Of a stretch of 64,000 nt of DNA, positions 34,502-44,001 are shown in pieces. The translations under genes were made by a program, and so were the position numbers. Below the pieces are notes generated by a model that worked only from the letters and a program-made list of their open reading frames with translations, did no database searches and was not told where the DNA came from. Source of the stretch: Eutrophocola salsuginis (lineage in GTDB: Bacteria; Pseudomonadota; Gammaproteobacteria; Pseudomonadales; Pseudohongiellaceae); contig JAYQTB010000004.1 of assembly GCA_038147195.1 (NCBI GenBank), positions 2,356,001 through 2,420,000 of the forward strand, written 5' to 3'. Numbering within the stretch: the first letter of the stretch is position 1; each line of letters opens with the position of its first letter.

Positions 34502-35703
34502 GCATGAATTACTATCAGTACCAGGCATGTGACGCACAGGGCAACCTGACGAGCGGCCAGCTCAGCGCGGACTCCGAGCGCGAAGCTATCGCAATGCTGC
34601 AGTCCAGGAAGCTGTTACCAGTCAAGATAAAAACCACGTCAAGGCAGAGCTTGCAACGTGCCGGCAGCCATATCAAGAACGTCGACCTCGTTGATTTCAC
34701 TAACGGCCTGAGCACGCTGGTCGAAGCCAGGATCCCAATCGACAAGGCGCTCACCCTGCTTGAAGGCATCACTGAAAAGGAGCACATGAAGCGGCTGGTG
34801 GTATCGCTCAGGCGTGACGTGAAGGAAGGCAAGAGCCTTGCTGATGCTATGGAGGCGCGGGCGGACGTATTTTCCAAACTGTACATCAACATAATTCGCG
34901 CAGGTGAAGCCGGCGGAATTCTCGACCAGCTGCTGCCCGACCTAGTCAACTTCCTGGAAACTGCGGAAGAAACCAAGAAGCAGGTTATCTCGGCACTGAC
35001 CTACCCGATGGTGCTGTTGATCACTGGCATACTCTCAGTCGGCCTTTTGTTGGTATATGTGGTACCTCAGTTCACAGCCATGTTTGAAGACGTTGGCTCA
35101 GAGATTCCGCCTTCAGCGGAATTCCTGCTTGGACTAAGTGCCGGTATACAGAATTACGGCTGGCTGATCGTGCCGATAGTTTTTTTAATTGGCTACTGGT
35201 GGCGCTGGGTGAATGCAGACAAAACTAGGCGGCGCCAAAAAGATGCTTACATGATGCGCCTGCCAATAGCAGGGAAACTGCTGCTGCATCGTGATGTTGC
35301 AATTTTTGCACGGACACTCGGTGCACTTTTGGGCGCAGGCATTCCTCTGATCCGCGGATTGCGGGTGGCCCGGGAAGTCATCAGCAACGAGGAACTCATT
35401 CATCACCTCGAGGTCGTAGAAGAGGATGTTCGCAGCGGCTCGGGACTGGGTAACGCGCTCGAAAGAACCGGAATGTTTCCGGTGTTGTTACACCAGCTGA
35501 TTGCCGTCGGCGAAGAATCCGGCCGAACCGGCACAATCCTGAAAAAGCTGGCGCGAAGTTTTGATGCCAGTGTGCGCGACGACATGACGCGTCTGGTCAG
35601 CGCACTGCAACCTGCACTGATCCTCTTGCTTGGCATCGCGGTGGGCGGAATTATCATCATCATGCTGTCGGCAGTATTCAGCATGAATACTGTGGATTTT
35701 TAA
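34498..35703 (+). CDS. gspF: Type II secretion system inner-membrane protein GspF
   Basis: Polytopic platform protein of 401 residues with two duplicated GspF domains, each with the pattern FTxxLSTLVEARIPIDKALTLL and FARTLGALLGAGIPLIRGL. Three membrane helices lie near residues 170, 225 and 375. It starts inside the gspE stop codon. Confidence 0.95.
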   Translation: MSMNYYQYQACDAQGNLTSGQLSADSEREAIAMLQSRKLLPVKIKTTSRQSLQRAGSHIKNVDLVDFTNGLSTLVEARIPIDKALTLLEGITEKEHMKRLVVSLRRDVKEGKSLADAMEARADVFSKLYINIIRAGEAGGILDQLLPDLVNFLETAEETKKQVISALTYPMVLLITGILSVGLLLVYVVPQFTAMFEDVGSEIPPSAEFLLGLSAGIQNYGWLIVPIVFLIGYWWRWVNADKTRRRQKDAYMMRLPIAGKLLLHRDVAIFARTLGALLGAGIPLIRGLRVAREVISNEELIHHLEVVEEDVRSGSGLGNALERTGMFPVLLHQLIAVGEESGRTGTILKKLARSFDASVRDDMTRLVSALQPALILLLGIAVGGIIIIMLSAVFSMNTVDF

Positions 35704-35715
35704 CCGGAGTAAAGT

Positions 35716-37878
35716 GTGAAACACACAGGCAGTATAACCATGAAATTTTATGATAGGAAAGCACCGGTAATGCTTAGGGCCTTCGCAGTGATCATGCTGA
35801 CCGGTGTTTTGTCATCATGTGCCAACATGCAACAGCGCGGTACAGCCAGCCAACCTGCGGCAAATACCGGCAGGCAGGCGGAAAGCCAACAGCCGGCAGC
35901 AGCGACTGCGCCCGTTTCGCAGGTAACGACTGCGACCGTTAATACACAGGAGGAAGGCGATTCCGGCATCAATCGAGAAGGGCGAATCATCCAACTTGGC
36001 CGGTTCGTGGAAGACAGGCCGACCGTGGATGTCCCGGAAGGCACCACAGTCGAACTGAACTACGAGCAGGAAGACCTGCGCGTGGTATTTGAACAACTGG
36101 GTGATGAACTGCAGATTAACATGGTGATCGATCCCGCCATCGATTATCGTGTCAGCGTGCGCTCATCACCGAACAACCCGTTGCAATACGAAGACCTGTG
36201 GCCGCTGATGCGGATGCTGGCGGCAAATGCCGGTGTAACGATCGAGCAGGCTGGCAATGTCTACCGCTTTATGCGCAACAGCTCCAACATTCCGGCGGAG
36301 ATAGTCCTGCCCGGCTGGCTGGGAGAGGCAACCTCCTCTGAAGTCATGCAGATAACCCCCCTGACCTATATTTCAGTGGAATCGGCGCTGGCCGTACTGA
36401 ATCCACTGCTGCAGCCTGAAGGCCGCATCGTGCGCCTGGGCCCGGCCAACCTGGTTGGCATCAGCGGTTCGCCACAGCAGCTGCAGCGTGTCAATGCGCT
36501 CCTGGAAATCGTGGATGACGACCCTTTCCAGAACCAGGGCATCCAGTTGTACGAACTCCTCAACTCCCAGGCTGCCGATGTGGCGACCGAACTGACCGAT
36601 GTACTGACACTCATTGAAGGGGAGCAATCCTCTTACCAGGTCATGGCGCTCGAACGTATCAATTCTGTTCTCGTACTGGCGCCCGCAGGCAGGGGCTTTC
36701 AGGAAGTGACCCGCTGGATCCGCATTCTGGATGCGGAAAGCCAGGAGCAGGTGGAGCAGCTGTTCTTCTACAAGGTGAAAAACCTCAACGCCGCCACGCT
36801 GGCAGCGACGCTGACACAGGTGTTCCAGCAGGAAGATAGCGACGTTCCGGAGGTGGCCACCGAGGAAGATGTGGCATCAATCACCTCCACGGCTGAAGGC
36901 GATGCTGCCCAGGCACCTGCTGCCGGAGATGCGAGCGCTGCATCCGATATCGTTTCCGCCAATATTTCGGTGACGATCGTGGCTGACGAAGATACCAACA
37001 GCCTGCTTGTGCGTGGTACACCACGAGAGTACCGCCAGCTGCTGACCACCATCAACAACCTCGACACGCCGCCTATGCAGGTCCTGATCAATGCGGTGAT
37101 CGGCCAGGTCACCCTTACCGACAGTAATCAGTTCGGTGTGGACTGGAGACGCATATCGCAGAATGCCAATACCGGTTTTGTCAGCTCACGGGTACTACCT
37201 GGCGGCCTGCTATCAGACAGCGGCGTTCCGGCACAGGGTTCCGGTCTTATCTTGTCCCGAACATTCAATGACGGGACGTCCATTATCGATGCCACACTCA
37301 ACGCCATCGCGCAGGATAATGAAGTCAGACTGCTAGCCAGGCCGACCATCCTTGCCACCAATAACCAGGAAGGCGAGATCAAGGTAGGCCAGGCTGTCCC
37401 CATCGACCAGGGCACGACCGTATCCGGCAACGGTGTGACCACGTCCAACGTGGCGTATCGTGATGTGGGTATCGTCCTGACCATCACACCGCATATCAAT
37501 GACGATGGTTTTATCAACCTGGAAATTTTCCAGAGCTTGTCATCCCTGGAAGAAGGCTCTGGTGTTGCCGGTAACCCTGTGTTTTCCAACCAGGAGATCA
37601 CCACGACCGCCGTGGTTGCAGACCAGTCTACAATTACTCTGGGTGGCCTGATCCAGGAAGATGATTCAGACCAGAACAGCGGCGTTCCATACCTGCAGAA
37701 AGTTCCTGTACTGGGCGGGCTGTTTTCCTATCAGCAGTATCGTTCCGTGCGTAGGGAGTTGTTTGTTATTCTCAGGCCCCAGATTATAAGCGGCGATGAT
37801 CGCGACAGCGAATACATGCGCCAATTCAGACAAAGCTTCCAGAATATTGCCTCCCTACTGGAAGAGGCTGGTCTATAG
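35716..37878 (+). CDS. gspD: Type II secretion secretin GspD, predicted lipoprotein
   Basis: The outer-membrane secretin ring, 720 residues. The N-terminus ends in a lipobox VLSSC with Cys35, so it is probably lipidated, like HxcQ and XpsD, and could reach the outer membrane without a pilotin. N0 to N3 domains follow (VDVPEGTTVELNYEQEDLRVVFEQL; LLNSQAADVATELTDVL; VKNLNAATLAATLTQVF), then the secretin core with VPLLGG-like VPVLGGLFSYQQ and ITPHINDDGFINLEI. The start used is a GTG preceded by CGGAG. A Gln/Ala-rich linker follows the lipobox. Confidence 0.93.
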   Translation: MKHTGSITMKFYDRKAPVMLRAFAVIMLTGVLSSCANMQQRGTASQPAANTGRQAESQQPAAATAPVSQVTTATVNTQEEGDSGINREGRIIQLGRFVEDRPTVDVPEGTTVELNYEQEDLRVVFEQLGDELQINMVIDPAIDYRVSVRSSPNNPLQYEDLWPLMRMLAANAGVTIEQAGNVYRFMRNSSNIPAEIVLPGWLGEATSSEVMQITPLTYISVESALAVLNPLLQPEGRIVRLGPANLVGISGSPQQLQRVNALLEIVDDDPFQNQGIQLYELLNSQAADVATELTDVLTLIEGEQSSYQVMALERINSVLVLAPAGRGFQEVTRWIRILDAESQEQVEQLFFYKVKNLNAATLAATLTQVFQQEDSDVPEVATEEDVASITSTAEGDAAQAPAAGDASAASDIVSANISVTIVADEDTNSLLVRGTPREYRQLLTTINNLDTPPMQVLINAVIGQVTLTDSNQFGVDWRRISQNANTGFVSSRVLPGGLLSDSGVPAQGSGLILSRTFNDGTSIIDATLNAIAQDNEVRLLARPTILATNNQEGEIKVGQAVPIDQGTTVSGNGVTTSNVAYRDVGIVLTITPHINDDGFINLEIFQSLSSLEEGSGVAGNPVFSNQEITTTAVVADQSTITLGGLIQEDDSDQNSGVPYLQKVPVLGGLFSYQQYRSVRRELFVILRPQIISGDDRDSEYMRQFRQSFQNIASLLEEAGL

Positions 37879-37899
37879 AAGAGGAACCGGAGAAAACAG

Positions 37900-38292
37900 A
37901 TGCCAAAACAGACGGGATTCACCCTTATCGAACTGCTGGTCGTGATGGCCATTCTCGGCATGCTGGCGACGCTTGTCGGACCGGCACTGTTCGGTAATCT
38001 CAGCAAGGGGCAGCGTACTGCCGCTGCTTCCCAGATCAGCAATCTGGAGTCGGCACTGGATACTTATCGCCTCGATGTCGGCAGTTATCCCGATTCACTG
38101 GCCGGCCTGGTGACCAATGACAGCGGCAGCCCACGCTGGAACGGGCCCTATATTCGTGACGAGGAGGTTCCCCTGGACCCCTGGGACAACCCTTACCATT
38201 ACGAGCCTGAAGGCCGGGATTTCTCCCTCATTTCCTACGGTGCCGACGGAATACCTGGCGGCGAAGGTGATGACGCCGATATCGGAAAGTAG
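37900..38292 (+). CDS. gspG: Major pseudopilin GspG
   Basis: The main subunit of the pseudopilus, 130 residues. It has a class III signal peptide, MPKQTG followed by FTLIELLVVMAILGMLATLVGPAL with Glu at +5, then SKGQRTAAASQISNLESALDTYRLDVGSYP and the calcium-site region DPWDNPYHYEPEG. It requires a prepilin peptidase, which is not encoded in this window. Confidence 0.96.
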   Translation: MPKQTGFTLIELLVVMAILGMLATLVGPALFGNLSKGQRTAAASQISNLESALDTYRLDVGSYPDSLAGLVTNDSGSPRWNGPYIRDEEVPLDPWDNPYHYEPEGRDFSLISYGADGIPGGEGDDADIGK

Positions 38293-38812
38293 TTTTTCTC
38301 ATCAGGCTCGGGCAACCAGGAGACAGCGCGGATTCACCCTGCTGGAGCTCCTGATCGTCCTGAGCATCATCGTTATTGCTTCAGCCGTCGTCATACCCAG
38401 TATCACCAGCACGGAAAGCAACCTGCTCATTGCCCAGGTCAGGCAGACGGCCAATGCCTTCAATTACGCCCGGCGCATCGCTATCGTTGAAGGGGCGCCT
38501 CAGGTCGCCTCGCTGATCCAGGTAGATCCGCAGGCTTCGGACTATTCTGAAATCAGGGAAGAGGTGCTGCAGCGTGCCACCATACCGCCGCTCGAGCAAT
38601 TCGATGCCGAGGTATCGTTCCAGGCAGACATCAACGAAGACCCCGGAGTGATGGAAGTCATTGCTATCGAGTTTTTTCCGGAGGGCGGGAGCACAGGTGG
38701 TATCCTGCATTTCACCATGGATGACCTGACTGCGAGCATCCGCATCGACCCAATCACGGGGAAAATACAAATCCGCTACCCTGGAGAAGAGTTTGAGGAA
38801 GAGTTCCAGTGA
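38270..38812 (+). CDS. gspH: Minor pseudopilin GspH
   Basis: A minor pseudopilin of about 180 residues with the prepilin processing site RQRG followed by FTLLELLIVLSIIVIASAVVIPSI. The start was placed at the ATG giving MTPISESSF, which overlaps the 3' end of gspG by 23 bases; the frame is open further upstream only as a shadow of gspG. Length after processing matches GspH. The stop overlaps the gspI start. Confidence 0.85.
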   Translation: MTPISESSFSHQARATRRQRGFTLLELLIVLSIIVIASAVVIPSITSTESNLLIAQVRQTANAFNYARRIAIVEGAPQVASLIQVDPQASDYSEIREEVLQRATIPPLEQFDAEVSFQADINEDPGVMEVIAIEFFPEGGSTGGILHFTMDDLTASIRIDPITGKIQIRYPGEEFEEEFQ

Positions 38813-39222
38813 TCGGGTGCGATAAAACGATAAGCATGACAGCAAGGATCAGAAAACGGCTCCGTGGGTTTACCCTGCTGGAGGTTATGGTCGCATTGAC
38901 AATCACCGGCATGGCGCTCGGGGGGCTGTTTGGCGTCATCGCCGGCAACAAGCGCCTAGCCTGGCGCTCCGAGGAAGCACTGGTTAGGTCCATGCAGACG
39001 CGCGGAATGATCAATTTTTCCCAGCTCAATGATGAACGTGGCGAACTCACGGTCGATTTTGAGTACGATGGAGCCGGTATCATGACCGGTATCGAGCTAG
39101 AGGCCCCGGAACGCAAAACCCAAGCCAGCACTATGGCACTGCGCCAATATGAAGTGCTGGATGACCTAGGTGACGTCGTCGCTGTCGGTACCTACTGGGT
39201 GGAACTGGAGCTGGCGGAGTAA
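38809..39222 (+). CDS. gspI: Minor pseudopilin GspI
   Basis: A 137-residue minor pseudopilin if started at the GTG that overlaps the gspH stop, or 128 residues from the ATG at 38836 (MTARIRKRLRG), which gives a more typical class III leader before FTLLEVMVALTITGMALGGL. The short globular part with ERKTQASTMALRQYEV is compatible with GspI. Position between gspH and gspJ supports it. Confidence 0.86.
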   Translation: MIGCDKTISMTARIRKRLRGFTLLEVMVALTITGMALGGLFGVIAGNKRLAWRSEEALVRSMQTRGMINFSQLNDERGELTVDFEYDGAGIMTGIELEAPERKTQASTMALRQYEVLDDLGDVVAVGTYWVELELAE

Positions 39223-39228
39223 ACGACA

Positions 39229-39879
39229 ATGTACAGGCGGACGAGACAAGCCGGTTTTACGTTGTTGGAAATCATGGTTTCCATGACGCTGACTGCCATG
39301 CTGCTGGGCATGCTCAGCGCAGGAATCTATTCTGTGGTCAATGATTGGCAGAATGAAACCTCGGTGCTGGATGAAACGCTGGACAAGTCGCTTGCGCTGC
39401 TGCAGATTGAGCGTGCGCTGATATCGGCTTTTCCGCACAGTTATATCGATTACGAATCCTTGGAGCGCGTCGTCTATTTCGAAGGGCAGCCCGACGAATT
39501 GCGCTGGGTTTCAACGGTATCCCCGCAGCGACGCATTGGCCTGACAGCTTGGCAGCTGATCAATGATAATGACAAGGGCTTGCAGCTCACATTGACACCT
39601 GCGTATAGCGACAATCCCGATGTCCGCTTCGAGGAGCTTGTACCCACCCTTATCCTGCCCAACTACACGGCGGAGTTTCTGTTCCTGGTTCAGCGCAACG
39701 AGGACGAAAAGGAATGGATCGACGAGTGGGATCATGAGGAATTCAGGAGCCTGCCGCTGGCCGTGCACATCATTCTCAAGCCGATCGATGAAAGCCTGGA
39801 CGAGGAGGTGCTGGAAGTGCTTGCTGCAATAAAGACGTGGCAGCACGAAGATATCCAGCCAAATATTTCACCCATATGA
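39229..39879 (+). CDS. gspJ: Minor pseudopilin GspJ
   Basis: A 216-residue minor pseudopilin with leader MYRRTRQAG followed by FTLLEIMVSMTLTAMLLGML, and an ERALISAFPHS segment typical of GspJ. It forms the pseudopilus tip with GspI and GspK. The stop overlaps the gspK start as ATGA. Confidence 0.9.
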   Translation: MYRRTRQAGFTLLEIMVSMTLTAMLLGMLSAGIYSVVNDWQNETSVLDETLDKSLALLQIERALISAFPHSYIDYESLERVVYFEGQPDELRWVSTVSPQRRIGLTAWQLINDNDKGLQLTLTPAYSDNPDVRFEELVPTLILPNYTAEFLFLVQRNEDEKEWIDEWDHEEFRSLPLAVHIILKPIDESLDEEVLEVLAAIKTWQHEDIQPNISPI

Positions 39880-40922
39880 GCATGAATCGTGAACGTGGCT
39901 CGGTAATCGTTGTCACTCTCTGGACGGTTATCCTGCTGACCATACTGATCACCGTCATCGCTGGTCAGATTCGTTTGTCTTCCCGCGCCGCCTATTACCA
40001 GCAGGAAGGACTGGTCGACTGGGCGAACATCACTTCGGCGGTCAACCAGGCGGAGATGGAGCTTATGCTGGAGCGCATGCCCCGGCCACCGGAAGACATC
40101 GAAGACCTCAATGACATCAACAGGAATCCCTTGTTCCGCTTCAACGGGCAGGAACTCGATCTGAACTATCCACAGGCCGAAGGCATCACCGTGAGAATTT
40201 ATGATCATGCCGGGAAAATAAACCTACGTGAAATCGGCAGGCCGCGCATGCGCGCATTGTTGGAAAAGAAGCTGGGTGAGGACGCCGACGACCAAATCGA
40301 CGAGCTGATCGCGGCATGGGGGGACTGGGTTGACCTGAGCGACAGCACCGGCATTGACGGTGCCGAGCGGGATTACTACGAAGCACTGGAGAATCCTTAT
40401 ATTCCCCGCAACGGCAAGCTGGAAACAGTGGAAGAAATCCTGCTTATCCGTGGTTTCGACGAGGTGTTTGCCGACGTGGACCTGGATGCGGCCTTCACAC
40501 TGTATACCGATGATGAGCTCATCAATCTCAACCTGGCGACCGTGGAGGCCATGCGCCTGCTCCCGGGACTGGACGATGAGCTCATCGGTGAAATCATCGC
40601 GTTTCGCCAAGACAATGAATTCAGGGGCAATGGGGATGTTGCGCAGATCGTACCGGCGGAAAACATGGCGGAACTTCGCCCCTGGCTGAATTCGAGGCGC
40701 ACAACCAGCTTTTATACGATAATGGCCTATAAAAAGCTGGTGGCTAAAGATTACCCGTTCGATGACGATGAACTGGTCGAGATGGACGTCACAACATCGG
40801 CGTTTTCAGAAATCGTGGAAATCAGGTCATTCAACGACAGGCCCAAGGTGCTCAAGATCAATCCCTACCAGAACATACCCATCCGCCTGGCGGTCAGGAC
40901 AGAGGAAGAAGTTCTCCAGTGA
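39876..40922 (+). CDS. gspK: Minor pseudopilin GspK
   Basis: The large tip pseudopilin of 348 residues. The leader MSMNRERG is followed by SVIVVTLWTVILLTILITVI and lacks Glu at +5, a known trait of GspK. The alpha-helical insertion with two helix-hairpin-helix-like segments (LETVEEILLIRGFDEV; INLNLATVEAMRLLPGLDDELIGEIIAFR) is characteristic. Start was set at the ATG inside the gspJ stop. Its own stop overlaps the GTG of the downstream ABC permease, coupling secretion and polysaccharide export genes. Confidence 0.93.
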   Translation: MSMNRERGSVIVVTLWTVILLTILITVIAGQIRLSSRAAYYQQEGLVDWANITSAVNQAEMELMLERMPRPPEDIEDLNDINRNPLFRFNGQELDLNYPQAEGITVRIYDHAGKINLREIGRPRMRALLEKKLGEDADDQIDELIAAWGDWVDLSDSTGIDGAERDYYEALENPYIPRNGKLETVEEILLIRGFDEVFADVDLDAAFTLYTDDELINLNLATVEAMRLLPGLDDELIGEIIAFRQDNEFRGNGDVAQIVPAENMAELRPWLNSRRTTSFYTIMAYKKLVAKDYPFDDDELVEMDVTTSAFSEIVEIRSFNDRPKVLKINPYQNIPIRLAVRTEEEVLQ

Positions 40923-41728
40923 ATTTTTTACTGGGTTATAGCAGGAACATACTCCAGGGCTTGCTGAGGCCATACGGCTCGGTACTGAAGCATTGGAGTC
41001 TGTACCGCATGCTGGTCAAACGGGACATCCTGAATAGGACCTCTGGCACCGTGCTGGGCAAGCTCTGGCCGGTCGTTCAACCCGGGCTACAGGTACTGGG
41101 TTACTGGTTCCTGTTCGATATTATTTTTGCCATGCGTGAAAACAGGGGTCCTGACTACTTCGAATACCTGCTTACGGGCATGGTGCCCTGGCTATGCGTT
41201 GCCGAAGTTCTCAACCGTGCCACCCTGATGTTTAGGGAATTCAGCCCGCTCTATCGCCGGAATCCCTTTCCCCTGGAGATTCTGCCGCCTCTTATTATGA
41301 CCATTCCCTGTCTGGTATATGGCGCGGTGTACTTCCTGCTCTGTCTGGTCATCGGGGGGCCAGGCAGCGCACTGGCTTCACTGGTTGTACTGCCGATGCT
41401 GATGCTGTGGCTGTTGCCAGTTTGCATGCTGCTGCCGGTGCTTGGACTGTTTATCAAGGACTTTGCCCAGGTAGTGCCTTTCCTTGTCATGATTACCATG
41501 TTCATGACGCCTATCCTGTATTTCCCGACCATGCTGCCGGAAGGTGTGAGGCAGTTTATCTGGATCAACCCGTTTTCAGACTTGATGGCCGTGATCCACG
41601 GCCTCGTCTTGGGGACTGAATACTCATGGATCAATGGTGCCAGGCCCTTTCTGGCTTGGTTGCTGCTGTTGGGGCCGGCATGGCTCATATTCAGGCGCAG
41701 CATTCCCCACATAAGGGAGGTGCTCTGA
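40919..41728 (+). CDS. wzm: O-antigen/polysaccharide ABC transporter permease (Wzm-like)
   Basis: An ABC-2 family permease of 269 residues with six membrane helices, of the type exporting O-antigen, capsule or teichoic-acid chains across the inner membrane. The N-terminus LYRMLVKRDILNRTSGTVLGKLWPVVQP and the final ILYFPTMLPEGVRQFIWINPFSDLMAVIHGLVLG are family hallmarks. Start is a GTG overlapping the gspK stop (GTGA). Its stop overlaps the wzt ATG. The linkage to a type II secretion operon is uncommon. Confidence 0.88.
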   Translation: MNFLLGYSRNILQGLLRPYGSVLKHWSLYRMLVKRDILNRTSGTVLGKLWPVVQPGLQVLGYWFLFDIIFAMRENRGPDYFEYLLTGMVPWLCVAEVLNRATLMFREFSPLYRRNPFPLEILPPLIMTIPCLVYGAVYFLLCLVIGGPGSALASLVVLPMLMLWLLPVCMLLPVLGLFIKDFAQVVPFLVMITMFMTPILYFPTMLPEGVRQFIWINPFSDLMAVIHGLVLGTEYSWINGARPFLAWLLLLGPAWLIFRRSIPHIREVL

Positions 41729-42954
41729 TGCAGAATCCGGCAATTTCCATCCGGGGTGTATCGAAGTTCTACAAGCTCTACGACAGGGAGCTGGACCGTG
41801 TGCGCGAAATCATCACCGGCAAGCCACGGTTTAGAAAAATCGAGGCGCTCAAGCCAATTTCCTTGATAGTAGGCAAAGGCGAGGTCCTGGGTGTTATCGG
41901 ACAGAACGGGGCAGGCAAAAGCACTTTGCTAAAAGTACTGGCCAGGACGCTGCTGCCATCTTCGGGTGAAATTACTATCAATGGCCGGATTGCCGCACTT
42001 CTTGAACTGGGGGCTAGTTTTCATCCGGAGATGACGGGTCATGAAAACGTTTACCTGAGTTGCGCCATTCAGGGCCTCGATAGAAAGGAAACTGACGCCA
42101 TCTATGATGAGATCGTCGCCTTTGCCGATATTGGCGAATTCATTCACAGGCCTGTGAAAACTTATTCAAGCGGCATGTTTGTCAGGCTCGCTTTTTCTAT
42201 CGCCACACAGATTGATCCAGAAGTTCTTATTATTGACGAGGCGTTGTCGGTGGGTGACGGTGTTTTCTCCCGCAAATCATTTGATCGGATCATGGACTTC
42301 AAGAATGCCGGCAAGACCATCCTGTTCTGTTCACATTCAATGTACCAGGTGGAGGCCTTGTGTGATCGTGTTGTATGGCTAAGTGCCGGTGAAATCCGGA
42401 AAGTCGGTAAGCCGGTGGAAGTTATTAAGGAGTATAGTGAAATGATCTCCCTGGCCGCGCCGCGTGAGGAGGCACTGGTAAGGTCCGTTGTGAAAGAAGA
42501 AAGCGAACAGAAAGACGCTCATGACAATGGCGTCAAGCCCATCCCTGCCATTGAGAATGTCGCAGTCTACGTAGACGGTAAGGCAGCAAAGGTTCACAGC
42601 CTGATCAGCGGCGAGTCGGATCTGGAGATAATGGTCAGATTCAGGCTTGGTGAAGGCCTGCCTATGCCAAGCGTGGCCATTGGTATTTCAGGAGGAGACG
42701 GGCGCATACTGAGCAGTGCCGGCAGCTTTCATGACGGGATTTCACTGTCAGTGGATGAAACCGGGAAAGGAATGGCGAATATCGTTTTCCCGAAACTTTC
42801 GTTGCTGCGTGGACACTACTATCTCGACGTTGCGCTGTTATGTGAGAGGGGCATTCACCTGTACGAAACCATCCGGCGCGCGGCTGAACTGCACATCGAT
42901 CAGAAAGGCCTCGAGCGCGGTTTCGTCATGCTGCCACATGAATGGAAAGTCTGA
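41728..42954 (+). CDS. wzt: O-antigen/polysaccharide ABC transporter ATPase (Wzt-like) with C-terminal sugar-recognition domain
   Basis: A 408-residue ABC ATPase. Walker A is GQNGAGKST at residues 58-66, signature YSSGMFVRLAFSIA, Walker B VLIIDEALSVGD. Beyond residue about 300 a beta-rich Wzt C-terminal domain follows (MVRFRLGEGLPMPSVAIGIS; LLRGHYYLDVALLCERG), which in Wzt proteins recognises the terminal modification of the exported chain. The ATG lies in the permease stop (TGATG). The broken acetyltransferase and deacetylase downstream could have made or modified that chain. Confidence 0.9.
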   Translation: MQNPAISIRGVSKFYKLYDRELDRVREIITGKPRFRKIEALKPISLIVGKGEVLGVIGQNGAGKSTLLKVLARTLLPSSGEITINGRIAALLELGASFHPEMTGHENVYLSCAIQGLDRKETDAIYDEIVAFADIGEFIHRPVKTYSSGMFVRLAFSIATQIDPEVLIIDEALSVGDGVFSRKSFDRIMDFKNAGKTILFCSHSMYQVEALCDRVVWLSAGEIRKVGKPVEVIKEYSEMISLAAPREEALVRSVVKEESEQKDAHDNGVKPIPAIENVAVYVDGKAAKVHSLISGESDLEIMVRFRLGEGLPMPSVAIGISGGDGRILSSAGSFHDGISLSVDETGKGMANIVFPKLSLLRGHYYLDVALLCERGIHLYETIRRAAELHIDQKGLERGFVMLPHEWKV

Positions 42955-43980
42955 CGGGCATGGCCAGTGAACCATCTGCCTCAGTGGCCCGCGGGAAAAC
43001 ACCGGAATCCTTTTCAGCGGCAGGCTACGATATCAGGCCGGCTTTCCTGAAGATGCAGAAGCGGTTTGCGCACTGTTCAACAAAATTTTCCCTGATGAAA
43101 TGTCCCTCGCGCACTGGCAATGGAAATACCGGCGTGAACAAAGCCGGGCCATTTGGCATACCGGGATGGCAGACTGGTTGCTCATTACGGCGGTGTCGGC
43201 ACGGATATCCTGATGGAAGGCGGGCACAGCACAGCCATCCAGGTGGCAGATCTCATGGTTGACCCATCTGAGCGGCAAGCCGTCCGCCGCAACAGCCCTT
43301 TCTTCCTGATGGCCAGCGCCTTCCTGGTCCATTACGTGGGATACGAAAACCCGTTTTACCTGGGTTATGGCTTTCCCAGTGACAGGGCAATGGCTCTGTC
43401 GGACAGGCTGGGATTATTCACGCCGATAGGTGCCATGCATGAAATCACCTGGGAAATTAACGGAGCTGATTTTCCCCAGGCCCGCAATCTCACCGAAATT
43501 ACGCAAGCTAATTTTGCCGATTATACTGACAGGATAAATAGCCTGTGGATGCGCTTTAGCAAAAACCTTGCGCAGCGATTCGTTTGCAAAAAGGATGCGG
43601 AATTTATCCGGTGGCGTTACCTGGAGCATCCGGCCAAGACCTATGCCATCTACCTGGTAACAGGCCGCTTCACCGGCAAGGCCAAATATCTGCTGATCAT
43701 GAGACATGACCGAAAGAAAAGCATGCTGATGGATATACTGACGAGTAAGCTGGATCTTGTCCCAGCAATAAAACTGGCCAAACAGCTCGCCTGGCAGCAA
43801 GGCAACCGGAAGCTGGTGACCTGGTGCAGTGAAACGGATAAAACGCGTTTTCAGTTCGAGGATGCAGAAGCTAAGATCCTGCCCATCGCGATACCGGCGA
43901 ATACGCGGTCACCAGGCCCGGCACCGGATAACCAGATGGATAAATGGTGGTTCATGCCGGGTGATACGGATTACCTGTAA
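42942..43980 (+). pseudogene. GNAT-type N-acetyltransferase, two frameshifts
   Basis: Joining three frames gives one protein: MASEPSASVARG...GYDIRPAF, then PEDAEAVCALFNKIFPDEMSLAHWQWKYRREQSRAI, then AYRDGRLVAHYGGV to the stop at 43980. The sequence fits a two-domain GNAT acetyltransferase of the type found in polysaccharide clusters. The breaks, near 43047 (CC run) and 43156 (GG run), each need one inserted base; with both repaired the length is an exact multiple of three (346 residues). The start overlaps the end of wzt. Possible substrate: an amino sugar of the exported glycan (inference). Confidence 0.75.
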
Positions 43981-44001
43981 AAAGAATACACCTCAAGATA
44001 C

